From assembly GCF_014189535.1 (NCBI RefSeq), contig NZ_CP050308.1, forward strand, positions 2,021,501 through 2,085,500: a stretch of 64,000 bases of DNA, in the 5' to 3' direction. Under the pieces are notes generated by a model. That model did not search any database. It had not been told where the DNA came from and was given only the letters and a program-made list of their open reading frames with translations. This document shows, piece after piece, positions 1 through 8,142 of the stretch. Numbering within the stretch: the stretch's first letter is position 1; each line of letters opens with the position of its first letter. The DNA is from Rhizobium lusitanum. Its GTDB lineage: Bacteria; Pseudomonadota; Alphaproteobacteria; Rhizobiales; Rhizobiaceae. Made by a program: the position numbers and the translations under genes.

Positions 1-399
1 CAGCGGCAGCAGCGCCCTTGTCACCTCAACGACGGAGGTCTGGTTGAGCTGGACGATCCGGCCATATTGCTCGTCGGTCAATTCGCCGGCGGGAAAGCGG
101 CCAAGCATGGTGCCGGCATTGTTGACCAGCACATCGACCCGATCGAACACGCCGGCAGCCGCGGCGGCAAAGTCCTTCGTGCCGTTCTCATTGCTAAAGT
201 CGGCCGGAACGAGAAAAGCGCGGCGGTCGAGTTCGGCTTCCAGCAGAAAATCCGGCAGCTCGCGGTTGCCATCCCGACCGATATGGACGAGCACGCGCGC
301 GCCGCAATCGAGAAACTGACGCGCCACCTCCAGCCCGATGCCGCGGCCAGCGCCGGTGATCACGACGTTGCGATTTTCGAATAGCTTCGGATGAAACAT
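1..399 (-). CDS. Short-chain dehydrogenase/reductase, N-terminal part (cut by window edge)
   Basis: The first 133 codons of an NAD(P)-dependent short-chain dehydrogenase are present; the C-terminus lies outside the window. The translation starts MFHPKLFENRNVVITGAGRG and shows the Rossmann glycine motif TGAGRGIG at about residues 15-22 and the NNAG motif near residue 91. The catalytic Ser-Tyr-Lys residues would lie beyond the edge. It is divergent from the GlpR-type regulator at 498, so that regulator might control it. The substrate cannot be read from the sequence. Confidence 0.85.
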   Translation of the reverse strand, partial: MFHPKLFENRNVVITGAGRGIGLEVARQFLDCGARVLVHIGRDGNRELPDFLLEAELDRRAFLVPADFSNENGTKDFAAAAAGVFDRVDVLVNNAGTMLGRFPAGELTDEQYGRIVQLNQTSVVEVTRALLPL

Positions 400-497
400 G
401 ATGGCCCCTTCAAATCGCAGAATCCGCGCCCCAGCAATTGCGGAATTTTCACTTTATCATATGATGATGAAAAAACGAAAGAAAGGGAGCGCCAATC

Positions 498-1271
498 ATG
501 TTCCTATCGGGACGGCAGACAGAGATTCTGGAAATCGCCAAGACTGAGGGGCGCGTACTGGTGGAGGAGCTGGCGTCGCGTTTCTCCGTGACGCCGCAGA
601 CCATCCGCAAGGACCTGAACGATCTCTGCGACGGCCGCGTTTTATCGCGCGTCCACGGCGGCGCAATCTTTCCGGGCGGCACGGAAAACGTCAAATACGA
701 TGCACGCCGCTCCATCGCCGCCCCGGAAAAGCAGGCGATCGGCCGGGCCGCTGCCGGTCTCATCCCCAATAACAGCTCGCTTTTCATCAATATCGGCACC
801 ACGACGGAAGCAGTCGGCGAGGCTCTTCTCGGCCATCACGAATTGATGGTCATTACCAACAACATCAATGTTGCCAATAAGTTACGGATTTTCCCCTCGA
901 TCGAGGTGGTCATCGCCGGCGGCGTCGTGCGCGGCTCGGACGGCGGCATCGTCGGTGAAGCGGCGGTCGATTTCATCCGGCAATTCAAGGTGGACTTTGC
1001 CGTCATCGGCACCTCGGCCATCGATGCCGACGGCGCGCTTCTCGATTTCGATTTCCGTGAAGTGAAAGTGGCGCAGGCGATCATCGCCAATGCCCGCCAT
1101 GTCATACTGGTCGCCGACAGCACCAAGTTCGAACGCACCGCCCCGGTGCGCATCGGCCATCTGTCGCAGGTCCACACCTTCGTCACCGATGAATGTCGGG
1201 TCGAATCCGTGCGTATCGCCGCCGCCGAACACGGCGTTCGCCTGATCGAGACCGAGCGCCGACAGAGTTGA
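498..1271 (+). CDS. glpR: DeoR/GlpR-family transcriptional regulator
   Basis: This 257-residue protein has a DeoR-type helix-turn-helix at about residues 6-58 (including SVTPQTIRKDLNDL and the RVHGGA end of the wing). A C-terminal sugar-phosphate-binding domain follows, with the INIGTTTEAV phosphate-binding loop near residues 97-106. Family members repress carbohydrate or polyol genes and are released by a phosphorylated intermediate. It lies just upstream of glpD in the same direction, so it is most likely a glycerol-3-phosphate-responsive GlpR. The start follows an AGGGAG ribosome-binding site at a good distance. The exact effector is inferred from context only. Confidence 0.85.
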   Translation: MFLSGRQTEILEIAKTEGRVLVEELASRFSVTPQTIRKDLNDLCDGRVLSRVHGGAIFPGGTENVKYDARRSIAAPEKQAIGRAAAGLIPNNSSLFINIGTTTEAVGEALLGHHELMVITNNINVANKLRIFPSIEVVIAGGVVRGSDGGIVGEAAVDFIRQFKVDFAVIGTSAIDADGALLDFDFREVKVAQAIIANARHVILVADSTKFERTAPVRIGHLSQVHTFVTDECRVESVRIAAAEHGVRLIETERRQS

Positions 1272-1302
1272 TCACCCGCGAAGCTCGTCAAAAAACGTTC
1301 GT

Positions 1303-1331
1303 TTGACATTCGTATTGATTTCGCTTTAGAT
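1303..1331 (+). promoter_or_regulatory. Candidate glpD promoter
   Basis: A perfect TTGACA -35 at 1303-1308 is followed after 17 bases by TTAGAT at 1326-1331, a weak -10. It sits between the regulator stop and the GTG start of glpD, leaving a leader of about 50 bases. This suggests glpD has its own promoter in addition to any read-through. Confidence 0.4.
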
Positions 1332-1388
1332 GGATTGATTTTCGAATTATCCATCTTTCAAGATGGCGAACGCTTTGCGGAGGGGCGC

Positions 1389-2900
1389 GTGAGCGAGCAG
1401 ATCCACGACATTTTCGTCATTGGTGGCGGCATCAACGGCTGCGGCATAGCCCGTGATGCCGTCGGGCGCGGCTATAAGGTTGCGCTTGCCGAAATGAACG
1501 ATTTCGCCTCCGGCACATCGTCCGGCGCCACCAAGCTGATCCATGGCGGCCTGCGCTATCTCGAGCACTACGAATTCCGCCTGGTGCGCGAATCGCTGAT
1601 GGAGCGCGAAGTGCTCTGGGCGATGGCGCCGCACATCATCTGGCCGATGCGCTTCGTGTTGCCTTATCATAAGGGCGGCATCCGTCCGGCGTGGCTCATC
1701 CGCCTCGGCCTTTTCCTTTACGACCATCTCGGCGGCCGCAAGTTGCTTCCGGCGACGGCGACGCTCGACATGAAGACCGACCCGGCGGGAAAGCCGCTGA
1801 AGTCGCTGTTCACCAAGGCTTTCGAATATTCCGACGGCTGGGTGGATGACGCCCGCATGGTCGTGCTCAACGCTCGCGACGCCGCCGATCGCGGCGCCAC
1901 GATCATGCCGCGCACCAAGGTCACATCGGCCCGCCGCGACGGCGCCCTCTGGACGATCGAAACTGAGGATACCGTCACCGGCGAGAAGCGCCTCTTCAAG
2001 TCGCGCATGCTGATCAATGCCGCCGGCCCCTGGGTCGATCATGTTCTCTCCGACGCCTTCGGCACCAACCAGGCGCACAATGTTCGTCTGGTGCAGGGCA
2101 GCCACATCGTCGTCCGCAAAAAATTCGACGATCCGCGCGCCTATTTCTTCCAGAACCCGGACAATCGCATCATTTTCGCCATCCCCTACGAACAGGATTT
2201 CACCCTGATCGGCACGACGGATCGCGACTATAAGGACGATCCGAAGGATGTGAGGATTTCCGAAGAGGAAACCACCTATCTCTGCAATGCCGCCAGCGAA
2301 TATTTCAAGGAGCCGGTGCGCCCCGAGGATATCGTCTGGACCTATTCCGCCGTGCGCCCGCTCTATGACGACGGCGCCACCAAGGCGCAGGAAGCAACGC
2401 GCGACTATGTGCTGAAGGTCGAGGGTGCCGAAGGTCAGGCACCGCTGCTCAACGTCTTCGGTGGCAAGCTCACCACCTATCGCCGCCTGAGCGAGCATGC
2501 GCTGGAAAAGATCGGCGAAGCCATCGGCCTCAAGGGTACGCCATGGACGGCCAAGAGCTCTCTACCCGGCGGTGATTTCCCGGCTAAGGGTTATGAAGCC
2601 GAAGTCGTCAAGCTGAAAGCGCGTTATCCTTTCCTCACCGATCCGCACGCCCGCCGGCTGGTACGCCGCTACGGCACCCGCGCCATCATGATCCTCGGCA
2701 ACGCCAAAGCCCTGACCGATCTCGGCCGCAGCTTCGGCAGCGATCTTTACGAGGCGGAAGTGCGCTATCTGATGGCGCATGAATGGGCCTATACCGCCGC
2801 CGATGTCCTCTGGCGCCGTTCGAAGAAGGGCCTTTACCTCTCAAAGGATCAGGCCGCCGCGCTGGACGACTACATGGCCGGCACGCGGGTCCACGCATAG
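1389..2900 (+). CDS. glpD: Aerobic glycerol-3-phosphate dehydrogenase
   Basis: GlpD is a peripheral membrane flavoenzyme that oxidises sn-glycerol-3-phosphate to dihydroxyacetone phosphate and passes electrons to ubiquinone. The 503-residue product has the FAD-binding motif IGGGINGCGIARD at about residues 11-23, followed by the FASGTSSGATKLIHGGLRYL segment typical of GlpD. I prefer the GTG at 1389 because it follows GGAGGGG at 1379-1385 and gives the usual MSEQ-type N-terminus; an ATG at 1335 would add 18 residues before the FAD fold. The preceding GlpR-type gene is its likely regulator. Length and motifs are normal for the family. Confidence 0.93.
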   Translation: MSEQIHDIFVIGGGINGCGIARDAVGRGYKVALAEMNDFASGTSSGATKLIHGGLRYLEHYEFRLVRESLMEREVLWAMAPHIIWPMRFVLPYHKGGIRPAWLIRLGLFLYDHLGGRKLLPATATLDMKTDPAGKPLKSLFTKAFEYSDGWVDDARMVVLNARDAADRGATIMPRTKVTSARRDGALWTIETEDTVTGEKRLFKSRMLINAAGPWVDHVLSDAFGTNQAHNVRLVQGSHIVVRKKFDDPRAYFFQNPDNRIIFAIPYEQDFTLIGTTDRDYKDDPKDVRISEEETTYLCNAASEYFKEPVRPEDIVWTYSAVRPLYDDGATKAQEATRDYVLKVEGAEGQAPLLNVFGGKLTTYRRLSEHALEKIGEAIGLKGTPWTAKSSLPGGDFPAKGYEAEVVKLKARYPFLTDPHARRLVRRYGTRAIMILGNAKALTDLGRSFGSDLYEAEVRYLMAHEWAYTAADVLWRRSKKGLYLSKDQAAALDDYMAGTRVHA

Positions 2901-2918
2901 GCTTCCAGCTCTTCCATA

Positions 2919-3383
2919 TTAGCCTTCGGGATCGAGCAACCTCGGCCCCGGCCCTTGCTCTGCCAGCACGTCCCAGGGATTGCGCAGTGGACAGCTCTGC
3001 ATCGAAAGACAGCCGCAGCCGATGCAGCCGTCGAGCTGGTCGCGCAGGCCTTGCAGCCGCCTGATCCGCGCATCCAGATCGTTCTTCCATTTCGCCGACA
3101 GCTCCCGCCAATCGGCGCCGGTCGGCGTCCGGCTTTGCGGCAGCGTGTCGAGCGCCGCCTGGATCTCGGCAAGCGGGATTCCCACGCGTTGCGCCACTTT
3201 GATCACCGCCACGCGGCGCAGCACCTCGCGGGCGTAACGCCTCTGGTTACCCCGGCTGCGGTGGCTCTCGATCAGCCCCTTCGCCTCATAGAAATGCAGC
3301 GCCGAGACCGCAACGCCGCTGCGCGCCGCCACCTCGCCCACCGTCAGCAATCTGGAAAATGCATCGGAGTCTATTTTTCCCAT
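2919..3383 (-). CDS. soxR: Redox-sensitive MerR-family activator SoxR
   Basis: SoxR senses redox-cycling compounds through a [2Fe-2S] cluster and activates its target promoter by distorting over-spaced promoter DNA. This 154-residue protein has a MerR winged helix at about residues 13-80, a dimerisation helix at about 92-118, and the exact SoxR cysteine pattern C-x2-C-x-C-x5-C at residues 120, 123, 125 and 131. It is divergent from the flavin reductase gene at 3458, and a SoxR box lies in the 74-base gap, so that gene is the probable direct target. It converges with glpD, 18 bases apart. Confidence 0.95.
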   Translation of the reverse strand: MGKIDSDAFSRLLTVGEVAARSGVAVSALHFYEAKGLIESHRSRGNQRRYAREVLRRVAVIKVAQRVGIPLAEIQAALDTLPQSRTPTGADWRELSAKWKNDLDARIRRLQGLRDQLDGCIGCGCLSMQSCPLRNPWDVLAEQGPGPRLLDPEG

Positions 3384-3392
3384 GACAGGCTA

Positions 3393-3423
3393 TTGACCTC
3401 AACTTTACTTGAGGTTTTATAGC
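3393..3423 (+). promoter_or_regulatory. SoxR-controlled promoter with SoxR box
   Basis: The near-perfect palindrome CCTCAACTTTACTTGAGG (3397-3414) closely resembles the enterobacterial SoxR box. It lies between a TTGACC -35 (3393-3398) and a TATAGC -10 (3418-3423) that are 19 bases apart, the long spacer typical of MerR-family promoters. The arrangement points rightward into the flavin reductase gene, and its position also allows soxR autoregulation. Confidence 0.85.
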
Positions 3424-3457
3424 TCTTGCTCCGAAGCGCGTAAAGCAGGAGCAACGC

Positions 3458-4033
3458 ATGACTGAACCCACCCGCCTGGCAATCCTCTACGGCAGCACCC
3501 GCAAGGGCCGGCTATGCGACCGCGTGGTCAATTGGGTCGTCCGGGAACTGGCGCACTATCCGCTTATCGACATCGATATCATCGATCCGCTCGATTTCGG
3601 CCTGCCGGTTCACCATGACGGCGAGCATCCGGCGGTGGCGGCCCTTGCCGCACGTCTCTCGGACGCCGATGCCTTCATCGTCGTCACCCCGGAATATAAT
3701 CACAGCTTTACAGGCTCGCTGAAATTCGTTCTCGATCTCGTCTACGAACCATGGCAGGGCAAGCCGGTCGCCTTCGTTTCCTATGGTGGCATTTCCGGCG
3801 GGCTGCGCGCGGTCGAGCAATTGCGGCTGGTCTTTGCGGAGCTGCATGCGGTCACGGTGCGCGACACCGTCAGCTTCGCCAATCCCTGGGGCCGGTTTGC
3901 CGAAGACGGTTCTCTCGAAAACCCGATCGAGGCACGGCAATCGCTGGTGCGGATGATAGCGCGACTGCATTGGTGGAGCGCGGCATTGAAGCCCGCCCGG
4001 GAGACACGCCCCTATCGCTCCGTCGCCGCCTGA
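3458..4033 (+). CDS. NADPH-dependent FMN reductase family protein (SoxR target)
   Basis: This 191-residue flavodoxin-fold protein belongs to the NADPH:FMN reductase / chromate-reductase-like family. The phosphate-binding loop LYGSTRKGR is at about residues 9-17, and the flavin-contacting segment TPEYNHSFTGSLKFVLD falls around residues 79-95. Such enzymes reduce flavins, quinones or similar electrophiles. The start follows AGGAG. Its promoter contains a SoxR box, so it probably answers redox-active drugs. It is monocistronic, because a long gap and a possible hairpin follow. The true substrate is unknown. Confidence 0.88.
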   Translation: MTEPTRLAILYGSTRKGRLCDRVVNWVVRELAHYPLIDIDIIDPLDFGLPVHHDGEHPAVAALAARLSDADAFIVVTPEYNHSFTGSLKFVLDLVYEPWQGKPVAFVSYGGISGGLRAVEQLRLVFAELHAVTVRDTVSFANPWGRFAEDGSLENPIEARQSLVRMIARLHWWSAALKPARETRPYRSVAA

Positions 4034-4081
4034 GCGTTCATCCACGATAGCCAACACCGCTCTTCCGTTTCTGGCAGGTAC

Positions 4082-4133
4082 GGAAGACCGGCTCGGCGCC
4101 CGGGCCTGCGCCGCATGCGCCCGGGCGTCTTCC
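4082..4133 (+). terminator. GC-rich inverted repeat after the flavin reductase gene
   Basis: Outer arms GGAAGAC (4082-4088) and GTCTTCC (4127-4133) enclose two copies of GCCCGGGC that can pair as an inner stem. No U-tract follows, so it may be a rho-dependent or processing structure rather than a classical terminator. Confidence 0.35.
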
Positions 4134-4218
4134 TCCACCTCAGTCAATCAGACCTCACCCTTGCCGATGCCGCCTTGATGGCCTAACCCAATATCTGGGT
4201 GGTTCCAGAGGGATGAGG

Positions 4219-5430
4219 ATGGAGAAAGAAGCGCGGCTGGGAGGAGCAGACTTCATGCGCGCCGTGGCGTGCCTGATGGTGCTTGCCCATCATCTCGTGC
4301 TGCGGATGGATTTCAGTTATCTCCCCGATGCCCTGGCCCTGCCGCTCATTCTCGCCCGCTTCGGCAATTACGGCGTCTCGGTCTTCTTCGTTCTGAGCGG
4401 CTTCCTGCTATCGCGACCATTCTGGCTGGCGCTGGACAGGGGCCTGCCGCCGCCTTCGCTGACAATTTACACCATGCGCCGCGCCGCCCGTATTCTGCCG
4501 GGATTCTGGGTTGCCCTGACGGTCGGCTTCATCCTGAGTTTCACGGTCTATGATTTTCCGCTCGATGGCGAGCTGGCCGGGCGCTACGTCGCCGGTTTCT
4601 TCCTGATGAGCCAGTGGCACTGGCGCACCTTGTTTCCGGTACAGGGAGACGGGCCGCTTTGGTCCATTCCCTTTGAGACCACCTGCTATGTCTTGCTGCC
4701 GATCGCTTTCCTGTTGCTGTTCACCCCGGCCCTGAGATCGCGCGCTGCCCTGCCTGCCCGCATCCTCTGGCTCGGCGTCATCTCCCTGGCGCTTCTCGGC
4801 CATTGGCTGATCGTCACCCATATCCCGATCGATACCGTCGAGCGGGGCTGGCAATACGGCTTCCAGGGCGGGGCCAAGGAATGGATGCCGCGCTATAACC
4901 CGGTCGGCTTCTTCGCGGTCTTTGCCATCGGCGCGCTGGCGGCGGGCATCCAGACCATGATCCCCAGGAAGCGCTCGCCGGTCTACGATGTCGTCGCCAT
5001 ACTTGCCATGATCGTCGGCGTGGCTGAAATCTGGATGTCGGTCGGCGACAGCTGGGAAGGTTACGGCTGGCTTGGCATTCCCTATCGCTTTCCCGTCATC
5101 CCGCTGACTGTCGCCGTCGCCCTCTGCGTTCTGCCGCAATCGGCCGTCCTGGCACGGGTTCTCGACAATCGTCTCAGCCACTATATCGCCACCGTCTCCT
5201 TCGGCGTCTATATTTGGCAGGATATCGTGTTGATGCTGATGAAGAAGCTTTTCCCGTGGAGCTTCGGCACGGGCTCCGACGATGTGTTAGGCGGATGGTT
5301 CACATCCAGCCTCGTCGCAACCCTCATCATCTTCGCAATCGGCACCCTCAGCTATATCCTTCTGGAGCGCCCCGTCATGCGCTGGGCGCGCGCCAGGGAA
5401 AAGGCACCGCACCAAGCCGTCCCCGCCTGA
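4219..5430 (+). CDS. Acyltransferase 3 family membrane protein
   Basis: This protein of about 403 residues belongs to the acyltransferase-3 (OafA/NodX-type) family, integral membrane enzymes that O-acylate surface sugars. The N-terminus carries the family pattern DFMRAVACLMVLAHHLV with its His pair, followed by SVFFVLSGFLLSRPF. About ten hydrophobic helices follow, and the protein ends in a short basic tail. An ATG at 4213 also exists, but the one at 4219 is better spaced from AGAGGG at 4207-4212. It stands alone between two hairpins, so the acceptor (exopolysaccharide, lipopolysaccharide or glucan) cannot be inferred. Confidence 0.85.
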   Translation: MEKEARLGGADFMRAVACLMVLAHHLVLRMDFSYLPDALALPLILARFGNYGVSVFFVLSGFLLSRPFWLALDRGLPPPSLTIYTMRRAARILPGFWVALTVGFILSFTVYDFPLDGELAGRYVAGFFLMSQWHWRTLFPVQGDGPLWSIPFETTCYVLLPIAFLLLFTPALRSRAALPARILWLGVISLALLGHWLIVTHIPIDTVERGWQYGFQGGAKEWMPRYNPVGFFAVFAIGALAAGIQTMIPRKRSPVYDVVAILAMIVGVAEIWMSVGDSWEGYGWLGIPYRFPVIPLTVAVALCVLPQSAVLARVLDNRLSHYIATVSFGVYIWQDIVLMLMKKLFPWSFGTGSDDVLGGWFTSSLVATLIIFAIGTLSYILLERPVMRWARAREKAPHQAVPA

Positions 5431-5437
5431 CAAAAAG

Positions 5438-5464
5438 GCCGCCCAACGGAAACCGTTGGACGGC
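5438..5464. terminator. Bidirectional terminator hairpin
   Basis: A 12-position stem with one mismatch (GCCG/CGGC outer, CCAACGG/CCGTTGG inner) closes a three-base AAA loop. Five A residues at 5432-5436 become a U-tract for minus-strand transcripts. It therefore ends the leftward operon that finishes at 5499 and probably also the acyltransferase transcript. Confidence 0.75.
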
Positions 5465-5498
5465 AAGGAAGCTCGACTAGGAGTGCCGAACCATCCTG

Positions 5499-6620
5499 TC
5501 AGATGCGCGTGGCTTTCAGGCGTTCCTCATCGAGAACGACGCCGAGACCGGGTGCTTCTCCAAGATCCAGCCAGCCCTCATTGTGCTTGAGCGGCGAAGC
5601 CATCGGGTAATCCCTGCGGGCCTCGCTCCATTCCGGATTGTCGTAGGGATATTCGAGCCAGGCCACATCGCCGACGCCCGCGCTCAGATGTGCGTTCGCC
5701 AGCACGCCGATGCCGTTCGTCCAGGAATGCGGGGTGAATTGCACGGCGGCCTCGCGCGCCTGATAGGCCAGCCGCCGGCAGCCGGTGATGCCACCCACCA
5801 GCGCCACGTCGGGCTGGATGACGTCGAAGGCGCGTTCCTCGATGATGTCGCGGAATTCATAGAGCTCGCGGGTCATCTCGCCGCCGGCGATGCGCAGCGA
5901 TGTCGCCTGCTTCAGCTCCTTCATGCCCTTGCGGTCGGAGCGGTGCAGCGGCTCTTCCATCCAGTAGACGCCGAGCCGTTCCAGCTCCCTTGCCACCGTC
6001 AGCGCGTCCTTGAAGGTCCAGGACAGCGTCGTGTCCCAGGGCATGCGCCAACCCTGATTGCAATCGACCATCAGCTCCAGCCGGTCGCCAACCCGGGCAC
6101 GGACAGCCTCCAGCGCCTTCACATCGTCGCGCCACCCGCTGCGGCCGCCGGCCGAGGAGGAGAAGCGCACCTTCATCGCCGGAAATCCCTCAGCGATATA
6201 GCGCTCGGCCTGTTCAGCCATTGCGGCCGGCTCGCGCAGCACGCCTGAGGAAGCATAGAGCCGCACGCGGCTGGCGCGGCCGCCAAGCATCCGCCAGACC
6301 GGCTCACCGGTGATCTTGCCGGAGAGATCCCACAGCGCCAGATCCATCGGCCAGCAGCGGCCGTAGTGGAAGTTGATATGCGACAGGACTTCGTAGTGGC
6401 GCTCGAGATGACGCGGGTCCTGCCCGATGAACAGATCCTCATGGCCCTCGAAACCCTTCATCAGGTCGCCGGAGCCGATGCCTTCACGGCCTTCATCGTC
6501 GCGGACGCGGACGATCGTCGCGTCGAAATTCCGGCGCGGCCGGCCGTCCCAGCTCGCCTTGAACGGCGGGTCGAGCGGCAACCGGTGATGGCTGATCTCG
6601 ATGGAAACGATCTTGCTCAT
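5499..6620 (-). CDS. Enolase-superfamily enzyme (mandelate racemase/muconate lactonizing type)
   Basis: This 373-residue enzyme has an N-terminal capping domain (about 1-120) and a TIM barrel. The barrel ligands are visible as Asp in VDCNQ, Glu in MEEPL and Glu in AGGE. A K-x-R motif (MKVRF) and the His of FTPHSW suggest mandelate-racemase-type acid/base chemistry, probably acid-sugar dehydration or a related step. It is the last gene of a three-gene operon with an aldehyde dehydrogenase and an iron alcohol dehydrogenase, 21 bases after the former. The substrate is unknown. Confidence 0.85.
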   Translation of the reverse strand: MSKIVSIEISHHRLPLDPPFKASWDGRPRRNFDATIVRVRDDEGREGIGSGDLMKGFEGHEDLFIGQDPRHLERHYEVLSHINFHYGRCWPMDLALWDLSGKITGEPVWRMLGGRASRVRLYASSGVLREPAAMAEQAERYIAEGFPAMKVRFSSSAGGRSGWRDDVKALEAVRARVGDRLELMVDCNQGWRMPWDTTLSWTFKDALTVARELERLGVYWMEEPLHRSDRKGMKELKQATSLRIAGGEMTRELYEFRDIIEERAFDVIQPDVALVGGITGCRRLAYQAREAAVQFTPHSWTNGIGVLANAHLSAGVGDVAWLEYPYDNPEWSEARRDYPMASPLKHNEGWLDLGEAPGLGVVLDEERLKATRI

Positions 6621-6641
6621 GATAGTGCCTCCCCGTGAACC

Positions 6642-8141
6642 TCAGCCGAACTGCTGCCAGATGGTCTTGTAGTCGCAATATTTGTCGATCGCATGCACCG
6701 AGCGGTCGCGGCCGAAACCGGATTGCTTGAAGCCGCCGAAGGGCGTGGCGAAGTTTGACATGTCATAGGTGTTGATCCACACCGTACCCGCATGGATCGC
6801 CTCGGAAAAGCGATGGGCGCGGTCCATGTCTTTGGTGAAGACGGCGCCGGCGAGACCATAGATCGTGTCGTTGGCGATCTTCAGCGCCTCCTCTTCGGTA
6901 TCGAAGGGGATGGCGGCGAGCACCGGCCCGAAAATCTCCTGTCGCGCCAGGGTCATGTCGTTGGTCATATCGACGAAGACGCCCGGCGAGATATAGTAGC
7001 CGCCGGTTTCGCTCAATACGCGCTCAGCACCGAAGGCGCGACGTGCACCCTCTTTTTCGCCGACGGCGATCATCGACAGCACCTTGTTCATATGCTCTTC
7101 CTCGATCAGCGCGCCGATCTGGGCGGCAGGGTCGAGCGGATGCTTTAGCGCGATGTCGGATCGCGTCACCGCTTCGATCTTTGCGATCAGCGTCTCCTGT
7201 ACCGAACGCTGCACGATCAACCGCGTCGAGGCATGGCAGGTCTCGCCGGAATTGTAGAAGCAGCCCCAGGCGACGGCACTCGCGGCCGCATCGAGATCCG
7301 CGTCTTCGAAGACGACCAGCGGCGACTTGCCGCCAAGCTCCAGCGCCACGCGCTTGACGTTCGATTGCGCCGCATAGCCCATGATCAGCTTGCCGACCTC
7401 CGTCGAGCCGGTGAAGGCGATCATGTCGACATCCATGTGCAGCGCCAGCGGCTTGCCGGTCTCTTCGCCATAACCGGTGACGACGTTGAGGACGCCGGCG
7501 GGCAGGCCCGCTTCGAAGCCAAGTTCAGCAAGACGGATCGCCGACAATGAGGATTGCTCGGCCGGCTTCAGCACCACGGAATTACCGGCGGCAATAGACG
7601 GCCCGAGCTTCCAGGCATCGATGATCATCGGATAATTCCATGGCGTGATCGCGCCGATGACGCCGAGCGGCACCTTGCGTACCAGAGCGCGTGCATTCGG
7701 CCCGGTCGGCGCGATCTCGTCATAGATCTTGTCGATCATCTCGCCGTAGAACTGGATGCCGTCGGCGCAGAGACGGACATCGACGGTGAGCGACGCCATG
7801 ACCGGCTTGCCGACATCCAGCGTCTCCAGCATGGCGAGTTCTTCGCCATGGGCGCGGATCAGTTCGGCCCACTTCAGCATGATCTTTTTCTTTTCCAGCG
7901 GGTCCTTCTTGCGCCAGACACCACTTTCGAAGGCGGCGCGCGCTGCGGCTACAGCGACGTCGATATCCGCAGCGTTGCCACGCGCCAGCTGCGCGCCGGG
8001 CTTGCCATCCATCGGGCGGATGCGGGTGAAGGTCTCGCCGGAAGACGAAGTGTGATAGCAGCCGTCGATGAAATGTCGCCCCTCGAGCTTCAGGCCCGAC
8101 AGAACGTCTTCCCAATAGTCGCGCGTATATTCCTTGGTCAT
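6642..8141 (-). CDS. NAD(P)-dependent aldehyde dehydrogenase
   Basis: This 499-residue enzyme oxidises an aldehyde to its acid. It contains the family motif LELGGKSPLVVFEDADLD, the catalytic cysteine in NSGETCHASTRL, and the PWNYP segment near the coenzyme site. I chose the ATG at 8141 (MTKEYTRDYW) because it follows AAAGGAA; a longer frame to 8198 overlaps the upstream gene. Only one base separates it from the stop of the alcohol dehydrogenase gene, so the two are translationally coupled. Together they could carry an alcohol through aldehyde to acid. The specific substrate is not evident. Confidence 0.92.
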   Translation of the reverse strand: MTKEYTRDYWEDVLSGLKLEGRHFIDGCYHTSSSGETFTRIRPMDGKPGAQLARGNAADIDVAVAAARAAFESGVWRKKDPLEKKKIMLKWAELIRAHGEELAMLETLDVGKPVMASLTVDVRLCADGIQFYGEMIDKIYDEIAPTGPNARALVRKVPLGVIGAITPWNYPMIIDAWKLGPSIAAGNSVVLKPAEQSSLSAIRLAELGFEAGLPAGVLNVVTGYGEETGKPLALHMDVDMIAFTGSTEVGKLIMGYAAQSNVKRVALELGGKSPLVVFEDADLDAAASAVAWGCFYNSGETCHASTRLIVQRSVQETLIAKIEAVTRSDIALKHPLDPAAQIGALIEEEHMNKVLSMIAVGEKEGARRAFGAERVLSETGGYYISPGVFVDMTNDMTLARQEIFGPVLAAIPFDTEEEALKIANDTIYGLAGAVFTKDMDRAHRFSEAIHAGTVWINTYDMSNFATPFGGFKQSGFGRDRSVHAIDKYCDYKTIWQQFG

Positions 8142-8142
8142 C

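Noticed and set aside
1335..1388. Upstream ATG start for glpD
   Set aside because: It would precede the FAD fold by an unconserved stretch and overlap the candidate promoter leader; GTG 1389 has a strong ribosome site.
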